This document shows positions 25,745 to 34,179 of a DNA stretch of 51,482 nt, piece by piece. The notes below the pieces were generated by a model, which did no database searches, was not told where the DNA came from, and saw nothing but the letters and a program-made list of their open reading frames with translations. The translations under genes were made by a program, and so were the position numbers. This DNA comes from Desulfatibacillum alkenivorans DSM 16219 (GTDB lineage Bacteria; Desulfobacterota; Desulfobacteria; Desulfobacterales; Desulfatibacillaceae): the NCBI RefSeq assembly GCF_900142135.1, contig NZ_FQZU01000040.1, positions 1 through 51,482 on the forward strand. The letters are read 5' to 3'. Numbering within the stretch: position 1 is the first letter of the stretch; every line of letters starts with the position of its first letter.

Positions 25745-26869
25745 ATGGAAGAAAAAGTTCCGGTCCATATCATTGACACCACCTTGCGCGACGGGGAGCA
25801 GGCGCCTGGCGTAGCCTTTGATAAAAGGGAGAAAATCGCCCTGGCCATGATGCTGGATCAGGCCCATGTGGACGAATTGGAAGTAGGCATCCCCGCCATG
25901 GGGCCGGCCGCGCAGGATGAAATCAAGGCCATCGCCTCCTTGACCCCGGATTGCCTGCTGACCGCCTGGTGCCGGGCTTTAAAGGACGACATCGACCAAT
26001 CTTTGCCATGCAACGTGACCGGAGTGCACATCAGCTTTCCGGTTTCGGACATTCATTTGGAAGCCATGGGCAAGACAAGGCGCTGGGTTTTGGATCAGCT
26101 CAGAGAGTTGATACCCTACGCGCTAAAAAGGTTTAGCCGGGTTTCCGTGGGGGCGCAGGACGCGTTCCGGGCGGACATGGCGTTCTTGGAGCAGTTCGTC
26201 CACTCCGCCAACCTTTGCGGCGCCCATCGGGTGCGCATCGCCGACACGGTGGGGCTTGCCAGGCCCTCCCAGGTGGAAAATATGGTGCATGTTTTATCCA
26301 AGGCTGCAGGAAAAACGGCCCTGGAGTTTCACGGCCATAATGACCTGGGCATGGCCGCGGCCAACACCATTGCAGCCATCGAGGCCGGCGCCCAGGCCGT
26401 CAGCGTGACGGTCAACGGGTTGGGAGAACGGGCGGGCAATGCTCCTTTGGAGCAGGTTGTGGTGGCCGTCGGAACCCTGGACTCCCGCTTCACAGGCATG
26501 GACGCCACACGCATGAACGAAATATGCCGCTACGTAGCCGAGATCGCCAACAGGCCCATCCCTGCGGCCCAGCCCATAACCGGGCAGGCGGTGTTCACCC
26601 ATGAGTCCGGGATTCATTGCGCAGGCATCCTGAGAAATCCCCATACCTATCAGCCTTTCGAACCCGAGACCGTAGGCCGGGATAGGGCGCAGCTCGTTAT
26701 CGGGCGTCATAGCGGCTCCGGCATGATTCGGCATGTGCTGGCCAAGGCGGGCGTGCGCCTGGAAGAGGGTAAAACCGAATCCCTGATGGCCGCCGTAAGA
26801 ATGGAGGCCCTGAAAAAACGCTCCGTGCTTTCCCCCGGCGAGCTTGTCAGGATCTACAACACCGTTTAG
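25745..26869 (+). CDS. nifV: Homocitrate synthase NifV
   Basis: A 374-residue cytosolic enzyme that condenses acetyl-CoA and 2-oxoglutarate to homocitrate, the organic ligand of FeMo-co. It begins [19 protein letters not shown], the DRE-TIM metallolyase signature with the catalytic Arg-Asp pair, and carries [15 protein letters not shown] with the metal-binding Hx[19 protein letters not shown] and [12 protein letters not shown]. The length is typical for NifV. It is the last gene of the nif operon and is followed by a long hairpin. Isopropylmalate or citramalate synthase is possible from sequence alone, but the context favours NifV. Confidence 0.94.
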   Translation: MEEKVPVHIIDTTLRDGEQAPGVAFDKREKIALAMMLDQAHVDELEVGIPAMGPAAQDEIKAIASLTPDCLLTAWCRALKDDIDQSLPCNVTGVHISFPVSDIHLEAMGKTRRWVLDQLRELIPYALKRFSRVSVGAQDAFRADMAFLEQFVHSANLCGAHRVRIADTVGLARPSQVENMVHVLSKAAGKTALEFHGHNDLGMAAANTIAAIEAGAQAVSVTVNGLGERAGNAPLEQVVVAVGTLDSRFTGMDATRMNEICRYVAEIANRPIPAAQPITGQAVFTHESGIHCAGILRNPHTYQPFEPETVGRDRAQLVIGRHSGSGMIRHVLAKAGVRLEEGKTESLMAAVRMEALKKRSVLSPGELVRIYNTV

Positions 26870-26886
26870 CAAAAACATGCGCTTAT

Positions 26887-26918
26887 CCCGGCGGGGCGCA
26901 AAACTGCGCCCTGCCGGG
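26887..26918 (+). terminator. Hairpin at the end of the nif operon
   Basis: A 14-bp stem CCCGGCGGGGCGCA / TGCGCCCTGCCGGG with one G-U wobble and an AAAC loop begins 18 bp after the nifV stop. The following bases, GCTTCATGG, have no real U-tract, so it may need Rho or act mainly to protect the 3' end. Confidence 0.6.
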
Positions 26919-26946
26919 GCTTCATGGCTGAAAAGGCGCCTCCCTC

Positions 26947-26976
26947 TTGACAGAATTCATCTTTTAAAAATACTCT
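26947..26976 (+). promoter_or_regulatory. Weak candidate promoter of the VWA gene
   Basis: A perfect -35 TTGACA (26947-26952) is followed after 18 bp by TACTCT (26971-26976), a poor -10. The VWA start codon is at 27111. Confidence 0.3.
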
Positions 26977-27110
26977 GGCCCCATCATCCTCGAACAAGAC
27001 CTCCGTTCGCCGGCTGCGTCCGATTGTACGATCTTTGCCGACGACCAAAATATGGGAGGGGAAAATCCTATTATTCCATTTGGTTGTACACAGTTTAAGA
27101 AAGGGAGAGC

Positions 27111-28625
27111 ATGCGAAAAGGTTTTGCTAGGCAATGTCTTCTGACGATCGTGTTGTTTGCTTTCATTCTTGATCCGGCGGCGGCCGAACCTCCCGGGAAC
27201 ATGCTGGTTCTGGACTGCTCCCAAAGCATGCAAAGAACCCTGGATACAAGGCCGGGCATGGAAAATGCGCGGCCTGCAGCCTTGCGTTTCGTCAAATCGC
27301 TGCCCCAGGAGTCTTTGGTGGGCATTGTGGCTTACGGCCAGAGTGCAGCCAAAGGCTGCGACGACGCGGAAGTGCTCGTTCCTCTCGCCCCCTATGACAG
27401 AAGGGCTTTAATTTCAGCCATCAAGAAAGTGCAGCCCCAGGGCAAAGCGCCTTTGGCCGCGGCTTTGCGCAAGGCGTGGGAGCAGGCGGCCGGCCTGAGT
27501 CAGGGCTGCGTCATCACCTTGATAACGGACGGTTGGGACGACTGCTGGGGCGATCCTGTCTCCATGGTGGAGGATTTGAAAGCCCAGGGCTTTGGGATTA
27601 TGGTGAATGTAATCGGGGAGGCGCCCAGTCGCGAGGACGCCGCCAAACTGACAAGGCTGGCCCGTGCGTCGGGAGGCGTCTACTCCTCCGCTGATACGCG
27701 CGCGGACCTGATCCTCAGGGCCGCCGAGGCTGCTGAAAGCGCAATCGCTGCAAACCCGTTCGCTCAGGCTGACCGGCCGAATAGAAAGCCGGGGAAGCCC
27801 CAGGAAAGATACGGCCATGGCTCCAGGCGGCCTCTTGCTGCGACGGATGAAGTCCAGGGAGGCGGCGGCGCCCCCGGAGCGCTGCAGGCGCAGTTTGTAC
27901 AACTGCCTGGTTGGACCGGAAGCAAGGTTTCCATCCAGGACTACACAAAAAGCGGCGCCTCCATGCTCATTGCCGAGCAGACCCTGCAAAAAAATTATGC
28001 GCGAATCAGGACGGCGGTCAAGGCGGGCTCCTCAGGCATCGCCTCCAATCCGTATTCCGTTGACGGAATGCCGGACCTGACGGACCCGGGCGTTACAAAA
28101 ACAACTTCCAAAATCAACGGGTTTTCCGTGCAAAACGTGTATGACAAACGCCGCAACAAGGGCTGTTTGGTCATCCTGCTTCATAAAGATAATAAATCCA
28201 GGCGGCACGCCCTGCTATCCCTTGTATACAATAACATCAGCGCCGACCGGGCCATGGAGCTTTCGCGGTTATATGATTGGCGGGCTTTAAAGGAAATCAC
28301 GCGCGACTATAAGGCCATATTGCGGGAGGCCGAAGGACAGGGGAATGCAAACGCCTATCCGGGCCCGGGCTTTAAAGGCGATGGAAAAATATTCATTACG
28401 GCATTAAAAAGAGGAAAGCCCGTACCGGCCAGGGTGCGCTTCTTCAAGCGTGGAACCATGGAAGTGGTGTTCACCAGGGAGATCTCCGGCCGCCGGCGGG
28501 TTGAACTAATAATTCCCTATGGCAGGTACGACGTGGGCGTTAAGCCCGAAGGCGAGCGCGAAACCATAGAAGCCAATGTGGATGTGCTGCGCGGCGAAAC
28601 TCCGGAAGTGGTTATGCGATTTTAA
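27111..28625 (+). CDS. Secreted von Willebrand factor A (VWA) domain protein
   Basis: A 504-residue exported protein. The signal peptide is MRKGFARQCLLTIVLFAFILDPAAA. A VWA domain follows at once (about residues 30-215): the MIDAS metal site begins LDCSQSMQR (DxSxS-type), with LVGIVAYGQS and LITDGWDDC as later strands and metal loop. Residues about 225-260 are a low-complexity linker. The C-terminal part (about 265-504) has no recognised family, though its last ~90 residues (VPARVRFFKR...GRYDVGVKPEGERETIEANVDV) look like a beta-sandwich resembling carboxypeptidase-regulatory-like domains. AGAAAGGGAGAG precedes the ATG. The partner is unknown, and no secretion or chaperone genes are adjacent. 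Confidence 0.85.
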   Translation: MRKGFARQCLLTIVLFAFILDPAAAEPPGNMLVLDCSQSMQRTLDTRPGMENARPAALRFVKSLPQESLVGIVAYGQSAAKGCDDAEVLVPLAPYDRRALISAIKKVQPQGKAPLAAALRKAWEQAAGLSQGCVITLITDGWDDCWGDPVSMVEDLKAQGFGIMVNVIGEAPSREDAAKLTRLARASGGVYSSADTRADLILRAAEAAESAIAANPFAQADRPNRKPGKPQERYGHGSRRPLAATDEVQGGGGAPGALQAQFVQLPGWTGSKVSIQDYTKSGASMLIAEQTLQKNYARIRTAVKAGSSGIASNPYSVDGMPDLTDPGVTKTTSKINGFSVQNVYDKRRNKGCLVILLHKDNKSRRHALLSLVYNNISADRAMELSRLYDWRALKEITRDYKAILREAEGQGNANAYPGPGFKGDGKIFITALKRGKPVPARVRFFKRGTMEVVFTREISGRRRVELIIPYGRYDVGVKPEGERETIEANVDVLRGETPEVVMRF

Positions 28626-28657
28626 AGGTTTGCAGTCGTTGCGCGGCAAAAAAAATA

Positions 28658-29887
28658 TCAGAAGCCCGGCGCCAGTTGTTCTCCCTCGAGAAAGTACAAT
28701 CCCGGCGCTTTGGCCCCGTTAAAGCCCGTCTTCCGGGAGCCCCGAATCATTGAAGCGCAATAAGCGCCGGCGTTGCATATGACTATGCGGCTGGATTGGC
28801 TCGGATCCGCGTGATTCACCCGCACTTCGGGAAGCAGGGCGTCCGCCGTGAATGTATCCACCCCGGAGCTGGTGCATCCGTGCACCTGGTAATGGTAGAA
28901 TCTGCTCGCTGGCGCCAGACCGCAAATAGGGTATTGGAGGCGATTGTTCATGGTCAGAATCTCTCCATGCCCGGCAAAGACCGAGGCGTCCACAAAAAGC
29001 CTGCGGGGATAACAGGATTCGTCGGTGTGGACCGCTGTCGTCAGGGTCACGGCCGCATCAGCCGCCAGAAAACGGCTGGGCTGCATCCATAAAACCGGGG
29101 TGAAGGGATAATACTTGCCAATCGCCTGCTTGATGGCGTCGGCCACAGTGCATGCGTCCGGCGAGGCGCCTTGATAATGGGCGGGAAAACCGCCTGCAAT
29201 ATGGAGGATTTGCAGGGAGGGGTATTCTCTTGCCAGCCTGGCGCATGCCGAAATTCCCGCCTTCCAGTTTTCCAGATTCACGCATTGGGAGCCCGGATGA
29301 AACGACAAACCGCAAACCTCCACCCCCCTTGCCGCCGCATAATCCAACAGCCGGTTGGCGTGATTCTCCTCCACACCCAAGCGGTGGCTGTCGGCGATTA
29401 GGCTGCCGGCGTTGGATGATGATACACGGATAAGGATTTTGGCGTGAGGCGCATTGGCCGCCAGGTTTTCCATCTGGCTGGCGCTGTCCGCGGAAAAAAT
29501 GCGGACCCCCTGGGCGTACATTTCCTTCACGCTGTCCGCCGAGGCGATGGGGCATCCGTTAAAGCAGTCAGCTCCCTCCCTGGCAACCTGTTTGACATAC
29601 TCCAACTCCACCGGATTGCCCGCGTCAAAACCGCATTGGTTTTGGTGCAAGACTTTTAGCACCTGAGGCAAAGGGTTGCACCGGACGCCGAACAGGATTT
29701 TATCCGGCCGGAGGGCCTGCCGTAAATTCCGGAGATTTTTTTCTATGATGTCCAGATTGTAGACGAAACACGGGGTGTCCAATTCGTGGATACGGGGCAT
29801 CAGGATTTTAAATAACGTATTGAGATCCATTCCTTTTAGAGCCTGCTTGGGAAACCGAACGAGGGGGACTAGCGTTGGGGGAAACAT
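28658..29887 (-). CDS. Fold-III PLP decarboxylase homologue lacking the PLP lysine (probable pseudoenzyme)
   Basis: A 409-residue homologue of the ornithine/diaminopimelate/arginine decarboxylase family, an alanine-racemase-type TIM barrel plus a beta domain. Family features in order are LDTPCFVYNLDIIEKNLRNL, ILFGVRCNP, CGFDAGNPVELEYV, LSFHPGSQC, IAGGFP, MQPSRFL, GCTSSGVDTF and CNAGAY. In active enzymes the strand-1 motif is AVKAN or AVKCN, whose lysine forms the Schiff base with PLP. Here it is arginine (R69, codon CGG), and the phosphate/PLP motif EPGR reads QPSR. The enzyme should therefore not decarboxylate in the normal way. The start is uncertain: ATG 29887 has no clear ribosome site, and Met at 29830 or 29800 is possible. 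It ends 32 bp from the convergent VWA gene. Confidence 0.82.
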   Translation of the reverse strand: MFPPTLVPLVRFPKQALKGMDLNTLFKILMPRIHELDTPCFVYNLDIIEKNLRNLRQALRPDKILFGVRCNPLPQVLKVLHQNQCGFDAGNPVELEYVKQVAREGADCFNGCPIASADSVKEMYAQGVRIFSADSASQMENLAANAPHAKILIRVSSSNAGSLIADSHRLGVEENHANRLLDYAAARGVEVCGLSFHPGSQCVNLENWKAGISACARLAREYPSLQILHIAGGFPAHYQGASPDACTVADAIKQAIGKYYPFTPVLWMQPSRFLAADAAVTLTTAVHTDESCYPRRLFVDASVFAGHGEILTMNNRLQYPICGLAPASRFYHYQVHGCTSSGVDTFTADALLPEVRVNHADPSQSSRIVICNAGAYCASMIRGSRKTGFNGAKAPGLYFLEGEQLAPGF

Positions 29888-29952
29888 ACATCAATGGGGA
29901 TTGGGGCGCAAGCAATAAATGCGCAAATAATTGAAATAAATTTGGAATTTTT

Positions 29953-30053
29953 ATGAAAATAGCGATTTCATGGCGAATTATCTTGAAATTTCATTAAGAA
30001 AATGAAATATCACTAAAGTAACGCTGAAATTTTTTTTCCGGTTTCATTATACT
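29953..30053 (+). promoter_or_regulatory. Promoter with clustered TTTCAT/ATGAAA boxes upstream of the 748-aa unknown gene
   Basis: Five copies of one hexamer lie in 100 bp: ATGAAA at 29953 and 30002, and TTTCAT at 29966, 29989 and 30042. Two pairs form inverted repeats, ATGAAA-N7-TTTCAT and ATTTCAT-N7-ATGAAAT (29988-30008). A sigma70-type promoter CTGAAA (30024-30029), 18 bp, TATACT (30048-30053) lies downstream, with the last box inside its spacer. The region 29888-30093 is strongly AT-rich compared with its flanks. Confidence 0.5.
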
Positions 30054-30093
30054 GCTTGGTATTCTTTTTTTCATGCGGCTTAGGGAGTCAAGC

Positions 30094-32340
30094 ATGCCCC
30101 ATTTTGATCAAAGTACGGAAAATGTCCGCGAAGCCTTTTCCCGCGCCTTTCCTTCTCCCAAGGATTTTCGGAATTTCAAGGAAAATGACTTGAAAGTTTC
30201 ACCGGGCGCTCTGGCGAAAATCCTGGAAATCGCCGATTCACAGGACTTCCTGGTTTCGGATTACCCGGACATTCCCATGAATAAGGAGGCCGCCTTTCAG
30301 AGATTTCTGGCTCGGGAGGGGGCGGAGAGGGAAAGGAGGCGGGGTGAGCCCATGCCCTCCGATCTTGGTTTTGCAGGGTTTCTCAGGATATTGTGGGATC
30401 ATACCGGGGTGGGGTCCGCCTCCGCCCTGGTTGAGAATCTCAATGAGATTGCCAAAAAGCTCGGCATGGCGCCGGTTCAGGAGTCCATGGTCAGCCGGCT
30501 CAAGAGCCATTTCAACCTGAACACCCCCAAAAAGCGCAACTTCATCAGGCTGCTTTGCTTCTGGATCGGGCTGCGGGCCGCCCGGGTCTTGCCGTGGGAT
30601 TACAACACCTTTTTGGCCCTCCCCTTGGATGAAACCGTCCCTGCCCCGGTTCCTGAGACCGAAGGCGTCCGGCTGAGTTTGATTGCGTCGGACAAACGGA
30701 TGATGGAGTGGCTGCATAAGGAATTGGCGGAAAGCCTGAAATATCTCCGGTTTCATCATCTGGACCCTCGAAAAGCGGTGCGCTTTGAACGCATTATCTC
30801 CCTGGACATACCCAAGCTGCCTGGCCCTTCCCGCGAGCCCAGGCTGTTCGGAAAAGCCGTCACCGAGGCCTTGTCCCTGTCCCACCAGGCCACGGTTCGG
30901 TGGCTGTTGTCGGATTATCACGAGCCGGACGTCCGTTTGGGCGTTTTGATTTCAGCAGGCAATTTCGATTCAATGGAAACCAGCGTGAAGCTGTTATCGG
31001 CGGCGTCCTCTTTCGTGGGGGCTGGCATACTGGTGAACGATTTCGGAAGGTTGTGCGCTCGCATGGCCGAGGTCAAAGTCGTTTTCGGCCGGCAGCCTGG
31101 GGGTGTGGATGTGCAAGGAGGAACGGACCAACTGTGGGAAGTGGAGGGCTTTTGGCCGTCTTTTTTTAAACTTGTCCCCCAACTCCACGAGCCGGATGTT
31201 ATTCCGCGGAAAAGGGAGTATTTTCAATCCTTTCAAGAGGCGCTGTATACGGCGGATCATGCAAAGGCCCCCTCCTTCCGCGCCCTGACCGCTATCAAGA
31301 GATACCCCCAGAACTCCTTTGTCATATTGGAAATATTCAAGGCCTTGTTTTTGAGGCGGATGTTCCAGGAAGCGAACGAGGTCCTTTCCACCCTGCTGGC
31401 CGCCGAGCCGGCCAACATCATCGCCCGCTCCATGCGCATCTCCTCCTGTTTCTATTTGGGCATGAGGCACGCCGCCCAACCCTCCTTGTCGGATTTGTTT
31501 TTTGACAGGGCTTTGCGAGAGGCCGAATTCGTTGAGAACCGCTGCATTATAGACGATGAGGAGTTTTACGGCAAGGTGGGGAGGATACACTTGGCCAGGG
31601 CCTTGCGGGACCTGTCTTCTTTATGGGAGGGAAATGGCCGGGAGCGGCTCTGCCTGGAAGATGTGACGGGCTCCTTAAAAAAATGCCTGGCCTGCTATGA
31701 AAAGGGCGTTGTGGCCTCTCCCACGGGCAAAGGCGCTCAATCCATCTTTTGGATGATTCATGTGAAGTCTTTGTTGGAGATTCTGGAAAAAAATCCGGCC
31801 CCTCCTCCTGACGGCGTTCTGATGGACGAACAAGGGATTTACCTGAAGAACGCATGGGACCTGTTTTCTTTTCATGGCTGGGTGGATCCGGAGGACGGAC
31901 GATTTCTCATGCACCGCGTTCAGCCATTGGTGGCGTCTTATGGAACTGCATCTCAATTGGCGTCAATCACGCCGTACTCTTTATATTCCGTGGCCGCATT
32001 TCAGCATGACATGGCGCCGGTCCTTTCGGTGGGCGGCGTCAAGTTAGCCCTGGCCTATATCGACGAGGCGGAAAAGGCCGCCGCACGGGTTCCCCGGTTC
32101 ATGGGACTGTACTCCATTGGAGGTTGCTTATGTCTTATTCAATCACTGGAGGAGTTTTTAGAGTGTTGCGGCGCATCCCGGCAGGCTATCCTGAAGAAGT
32201 ATAAGGACTATTTGGAAGGAGCACGGGACGAACAGGTCATCCCCTGGAAGGATCGCATGGGGCTTCGGCTGTGCTTGATTAACTTAAACCGGCGGCCGGG
32301 GGCGGACGTCTTGTTTTGGGAAGAGGACGAGGAGGAATAA
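30094..32340 (+). CDS. Large protein of unknown family, possible HTH plus helical repeats
   Basis: I do not recognise this 748-residue protein. The start 30094 is chosen because AGGGAG lies 7 bp upstream; an ATG at 30073 lacks a site. No signal peptide is present. Residues about 92-140 (LRILWDHTGVGSASALVENLNEIAKKLGMAPVQESMVSRLKSHF) could be a helix-turn-helix-like unit. The middle section (about 190-370) is mixed alpha/beta, with ISAGNFDSMETSVKLLSAASSFVGAGILV suggesting a nucleotide- or ligand-binding fold. From about 385 on it is helical with TPR-like spacing (ALFLRRMFQEANEVLSTLLAAEPANIIARSMRI). The acidic end is EEDEEE. It has its own promoter region with repeated boxes and ends 6 bp from the convergent tupC. 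A large transcription regulator is one possibility. Confidence 0.75.
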   Translation: MPHFDQSTENVREAFSRAFPSPKDFRNFKENDLKVSPGALAKILEIADSQDFLVSDYPDIPMNKEAAFQRFLAREGAERERRRGEPMPSDLGFAGFLRILWDHTGVGSASALVENLNEIAKKLGMAPVQESMVSRLKSHFNLNTPKKRNFIRLLCFWIGLRAARVLPWDYNTFLALPLDETVPAPVPETEGVRLSLIASDKRMMEWLHKELAESLKYLRFHHLDPRKAVRFERIISLDIPKLPGPSREPRLFGKAVTEALSLSHQATVRWLLSDYHEPDVRLGVLISAGNFDSMETSVKLLSAASSFVGAGILVNDFGRLCARMAEVKVVFGRQPGGVDVQGGTDQLWEVEGFWPSFFKLVPQLHEPDVIPRKREYFQSFQEALYTADHAKAPSFRALTAIKRYPQNSFVILEIFKALFLRRMFQEANEVLSTLLAAEPANIIARSMRISSCFYLGMRHAAQPSLSDLFFDRALREAEFVENRCIIDDEEFYGKVGRIHLARALRDLSSLWEGNGRERLCLEDVTGSLKKCLACYEKGVVASPTGKGAQSIFWMIHVKSLLEILEKNPAPPPDGVLMDEQGIYLKNAWDLFSFHGWVDPEDGRFLMHRVQPLVASYGTASQLASITPYSLYSVAAFQHDMAPVLSVGGVKLALAYIDEAEKAAARVPRFMGLYSIGGCLCLIQSLEEFLECCGASRQAILKKYKDYLEGARDEQVIPWKDRMGLRLCLINLNRRPGADVLFWEEDEEE

Positions 32341-32345
32341 AGAAT

Positions 32346-33359
32346 TCATCCGTTAAGGATTTTGACGGCGTGGGATGGAATGGCCACGTGCACCTTGTCC
32401 CCGATGCCGGGCGCCATGGCCTTGTATTCTTCCTCCGGCATGATGACCGAAATCAGGGCGCCTGCATCCACCACGACGCGTATCCCGTTTTTCTCCCGGC
32501 TGATCTGATGGATGCGCCCTGAAAGCCCGTCTTCCGGCCCCGGGGCGCTGGTATGATTGATTTTCAGGGCGGAAGGGTCCAAAGAAACCCGGACTTGCCC
32601 CGCAAGGCCTTCGGGCAAAGGGAGCCTTGTGCCGTCTCCGGAGGCGAACCAGACCTCTCCGTTTTCCGCCCTGGCGGCGCTGCCCGAAAGAATGTTTTCC
32701 AGCACGGAATCCACCGGCCTGCCCCCGTCCAGATACACCGTCTCGTGGGCCAGGTTTCTGGCCCAGACCGCGTCATGGCTCGTGAAGATGACCGTGATGC
32801 CTCGCTCTTTATTGATTTGCCTGAGCAGACTCACAATGATCGCCTGATTTTGGGAGTCCACGCTGGCTAACGGCTCATCGCACAATATCACCCTGGGCGA
32901 CAGGGCCAGGGCCCTGGCTATGGCGACCCGTTGCGTCTCTCCGCCGGACAGCTTGTGAGCCCGCGCCTGCTCAAAATGGTCCAGGCCCACCAGCTTCAGG
33001 TTTTCCCGAATGATGTTCCTGCGCTCCTCCTTGCCGGCCTTGCGCAGCTTAAGCCCGAATTCCATATTTTTATACACCGTCTGGGAAAACATGATGGGGT
33101 GTTGGTTCATCAAGACCACTTCCCGGCGCAGGGGATGCATATGGGATTCCGTAAAATGCACTTCCCGGGAGTCATAGGCCAGAGAGCCGCTGGCGGGGCG
33201 GCTTAAAAAGGCGAGGATGGACAGCAGGGTGGTCTTGCCGGCGCCATTGGGGCCCAGCAAAGCGGTGATTTTGCCCTTGGGGATATCCAAAGAATCCACG
33301 TCCAGGACAGTCCTGCCTCCGAATATTTTGGTCATTCCCCTGATGGAGTAGATCATCAA
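32346..33359 (-). CDS. tupC: TupC, tungstate ABC transporter ATPase
   Basis: A 337-residue ATPase. Walker A is GPNGAGKTT (residues 36-44), the signature is LSGGETQRVAIARAL, Walker B is RVILCDEPLASVD and the switch histidine is in FTSHD. Residues about 250-337 form a TOBE/Mop-like C-terminal domain (GLSGRIHQISREKNGIRVVVDAGALISVIM), which in molybdate/tungstate ATPases can bind oxyanions and inhibit transport. The start overlaps the tupB stop (33356-33359), so the two are translationally coupled. The identity as tungstate rather than molybdate comes from the TupA and TupB partners. Confidence 0.9.
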   Translation of the reverse strand: MMIYSIRGMTKIFGGRTVLDVDSLDIPKGKITALLGPNGAGKTTLLSILAFLSRPASGSLAYDSREVHFTESHMHPLRREVVLMNQHPIMFSQTVYKNMEFGLKLRKAGKEERRNIIRENLKLVGLDHFEQARAHKLSGGETQRVAIARALALSPRVILCDEPLASVDSQNQAIIVSLLRQINKERGITVIFTSHDAVWARNLAHETVYLDGGRPVDSVLENILSGSAARAENGEVWFASGDGTRLPLPEGLAGQVRVSLDPSALKINHTSAPGPEDGLSGRIHQISREKNGIRVVVDAGALISVIMPEEEYKAMAPGIGDKVHVAIPSHAVKILNG

Positions 33360-34051
33360 GCCCGCACCCGCGACTGAAAAAGAGTAAGGGCGAAATTCAG
33401 CCCAAAAGCTATGGTTAAAAGCACCAGCCCCAAAGCCACGGCCAGGATGAACTCCCCTTTGTCGTACTCCAGGGCCATGGCGGTGGTCATGGTGCGGGTG
33501 AAGCCTTTGATGTTTCCGCCAAGCATCATGGACACGCCCACTTCGGCGATCACCCGGCCGAACGCCGCCGTGATCGCCGCCATGATTCCGTACCTGGCCT
33601 CCATGGCGACAACCATGGCCGTCTGAAACCGGTTGGCGCCCAAAGTCATGGCGGTCTGGCTGTACCGTTTGTCCACCTTTTTTACGGCGGTGATGGTGAA
33701 GGCGGCTACAACCGGAATAATCAGGATGGACTGCCCGATAATCATGGCCTGCTGGCTGTACAGAAGATCCAGCGGACCGAGAATTCCCCGGCGGGAAATA
33801 AAAGCGTAGACGAATAAGCCCACAACCACCGTGGGCAGGGCAAGCAGGGTATGGAGGATGGTGGTGACCATGCCCTTGCCGGGGAATTTGCCAAAGGCGA
33901 CCCAGAATCCCAGCGGGACTCCCGTCACAGCCGCGATAAGCGTGGAAAAGCCCGAAACCGTCAAGGAAACCTTGACGATTTTCAATAATTCCTCATCAGC
34001 GCTGGCCAAGAGCAGCAAGGCCGACCAAAAGCTGTCAATCAGTAAGTCCAC
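33356..34051 (-). CDS. tupB: TupB, tungstate ABC transporter permease
   Basis: A 231-residue inner-membrane permease with about five to six hydrophobic segments. It has TupB-like features: SLTVSGFSTLIAAVTGVPLGFWVAFGKF, LLALPTVVVGLFVYAFISRRGILG and AFGRVIAEVGVSMMLGGNIKGFTRTMTTAMALE, where EVG and GNI match the coupling region of tungstate permeases. It follows tupA after 128 bp that contain a terminator. The nearest start is an ATG with upstream GAAGAACTTTGGA, a weak site. Confidence 0.9.
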   Translation of the reverse strand: MDLLIDSFWSALLLLASADEELLKIVKVSLTVSGFSTLIAAVTGVPLGFWVAFGKFPGKGMVTTILHTLLALPTVVVGLFVYAFISRRGILGPLDLLYSQQAMIIGQSILIIPVVAAFTITAVKKVDKRYSQTAMTLGANRFQTAMVVAMEARYGIMAAITAAFGRVIAEVGVSMMLGGNIKGFTRTMTTAMALEYDKGEFILAVALGLVLLTIAFGLNFALTLFQSRVRA

Positions 34052-34126
34052 GGTAATCCAAAGTTCTTCAGGGTTAGAAAGCAGTCTTCCTGCGTTGGTA
34101 ACATACTATGGCGGATGAATCGAGAT

Positions 34127-34166
34127 TAAAAATGGGAAAGGCCGGAAAGCATTCCGGACCTTTCCC
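34127..34166 (-). terminator. Terminator between tupA and tupB
   Basis: On the minus strand GGGAAAGG(T)CCGGAA / TTCCGGCCTTTCCC pairs over 14 bp with one bulge and a short TGCT loop, then ATTTTTAAT gives the U-tract. Hairpin bases are 34134-34166. As for the Opp-type importer, it separates the abundant binding protein from the membrane genes. Confidence 0.75.
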
Positions 34167-34179
34167 TCATTAAAAACCG

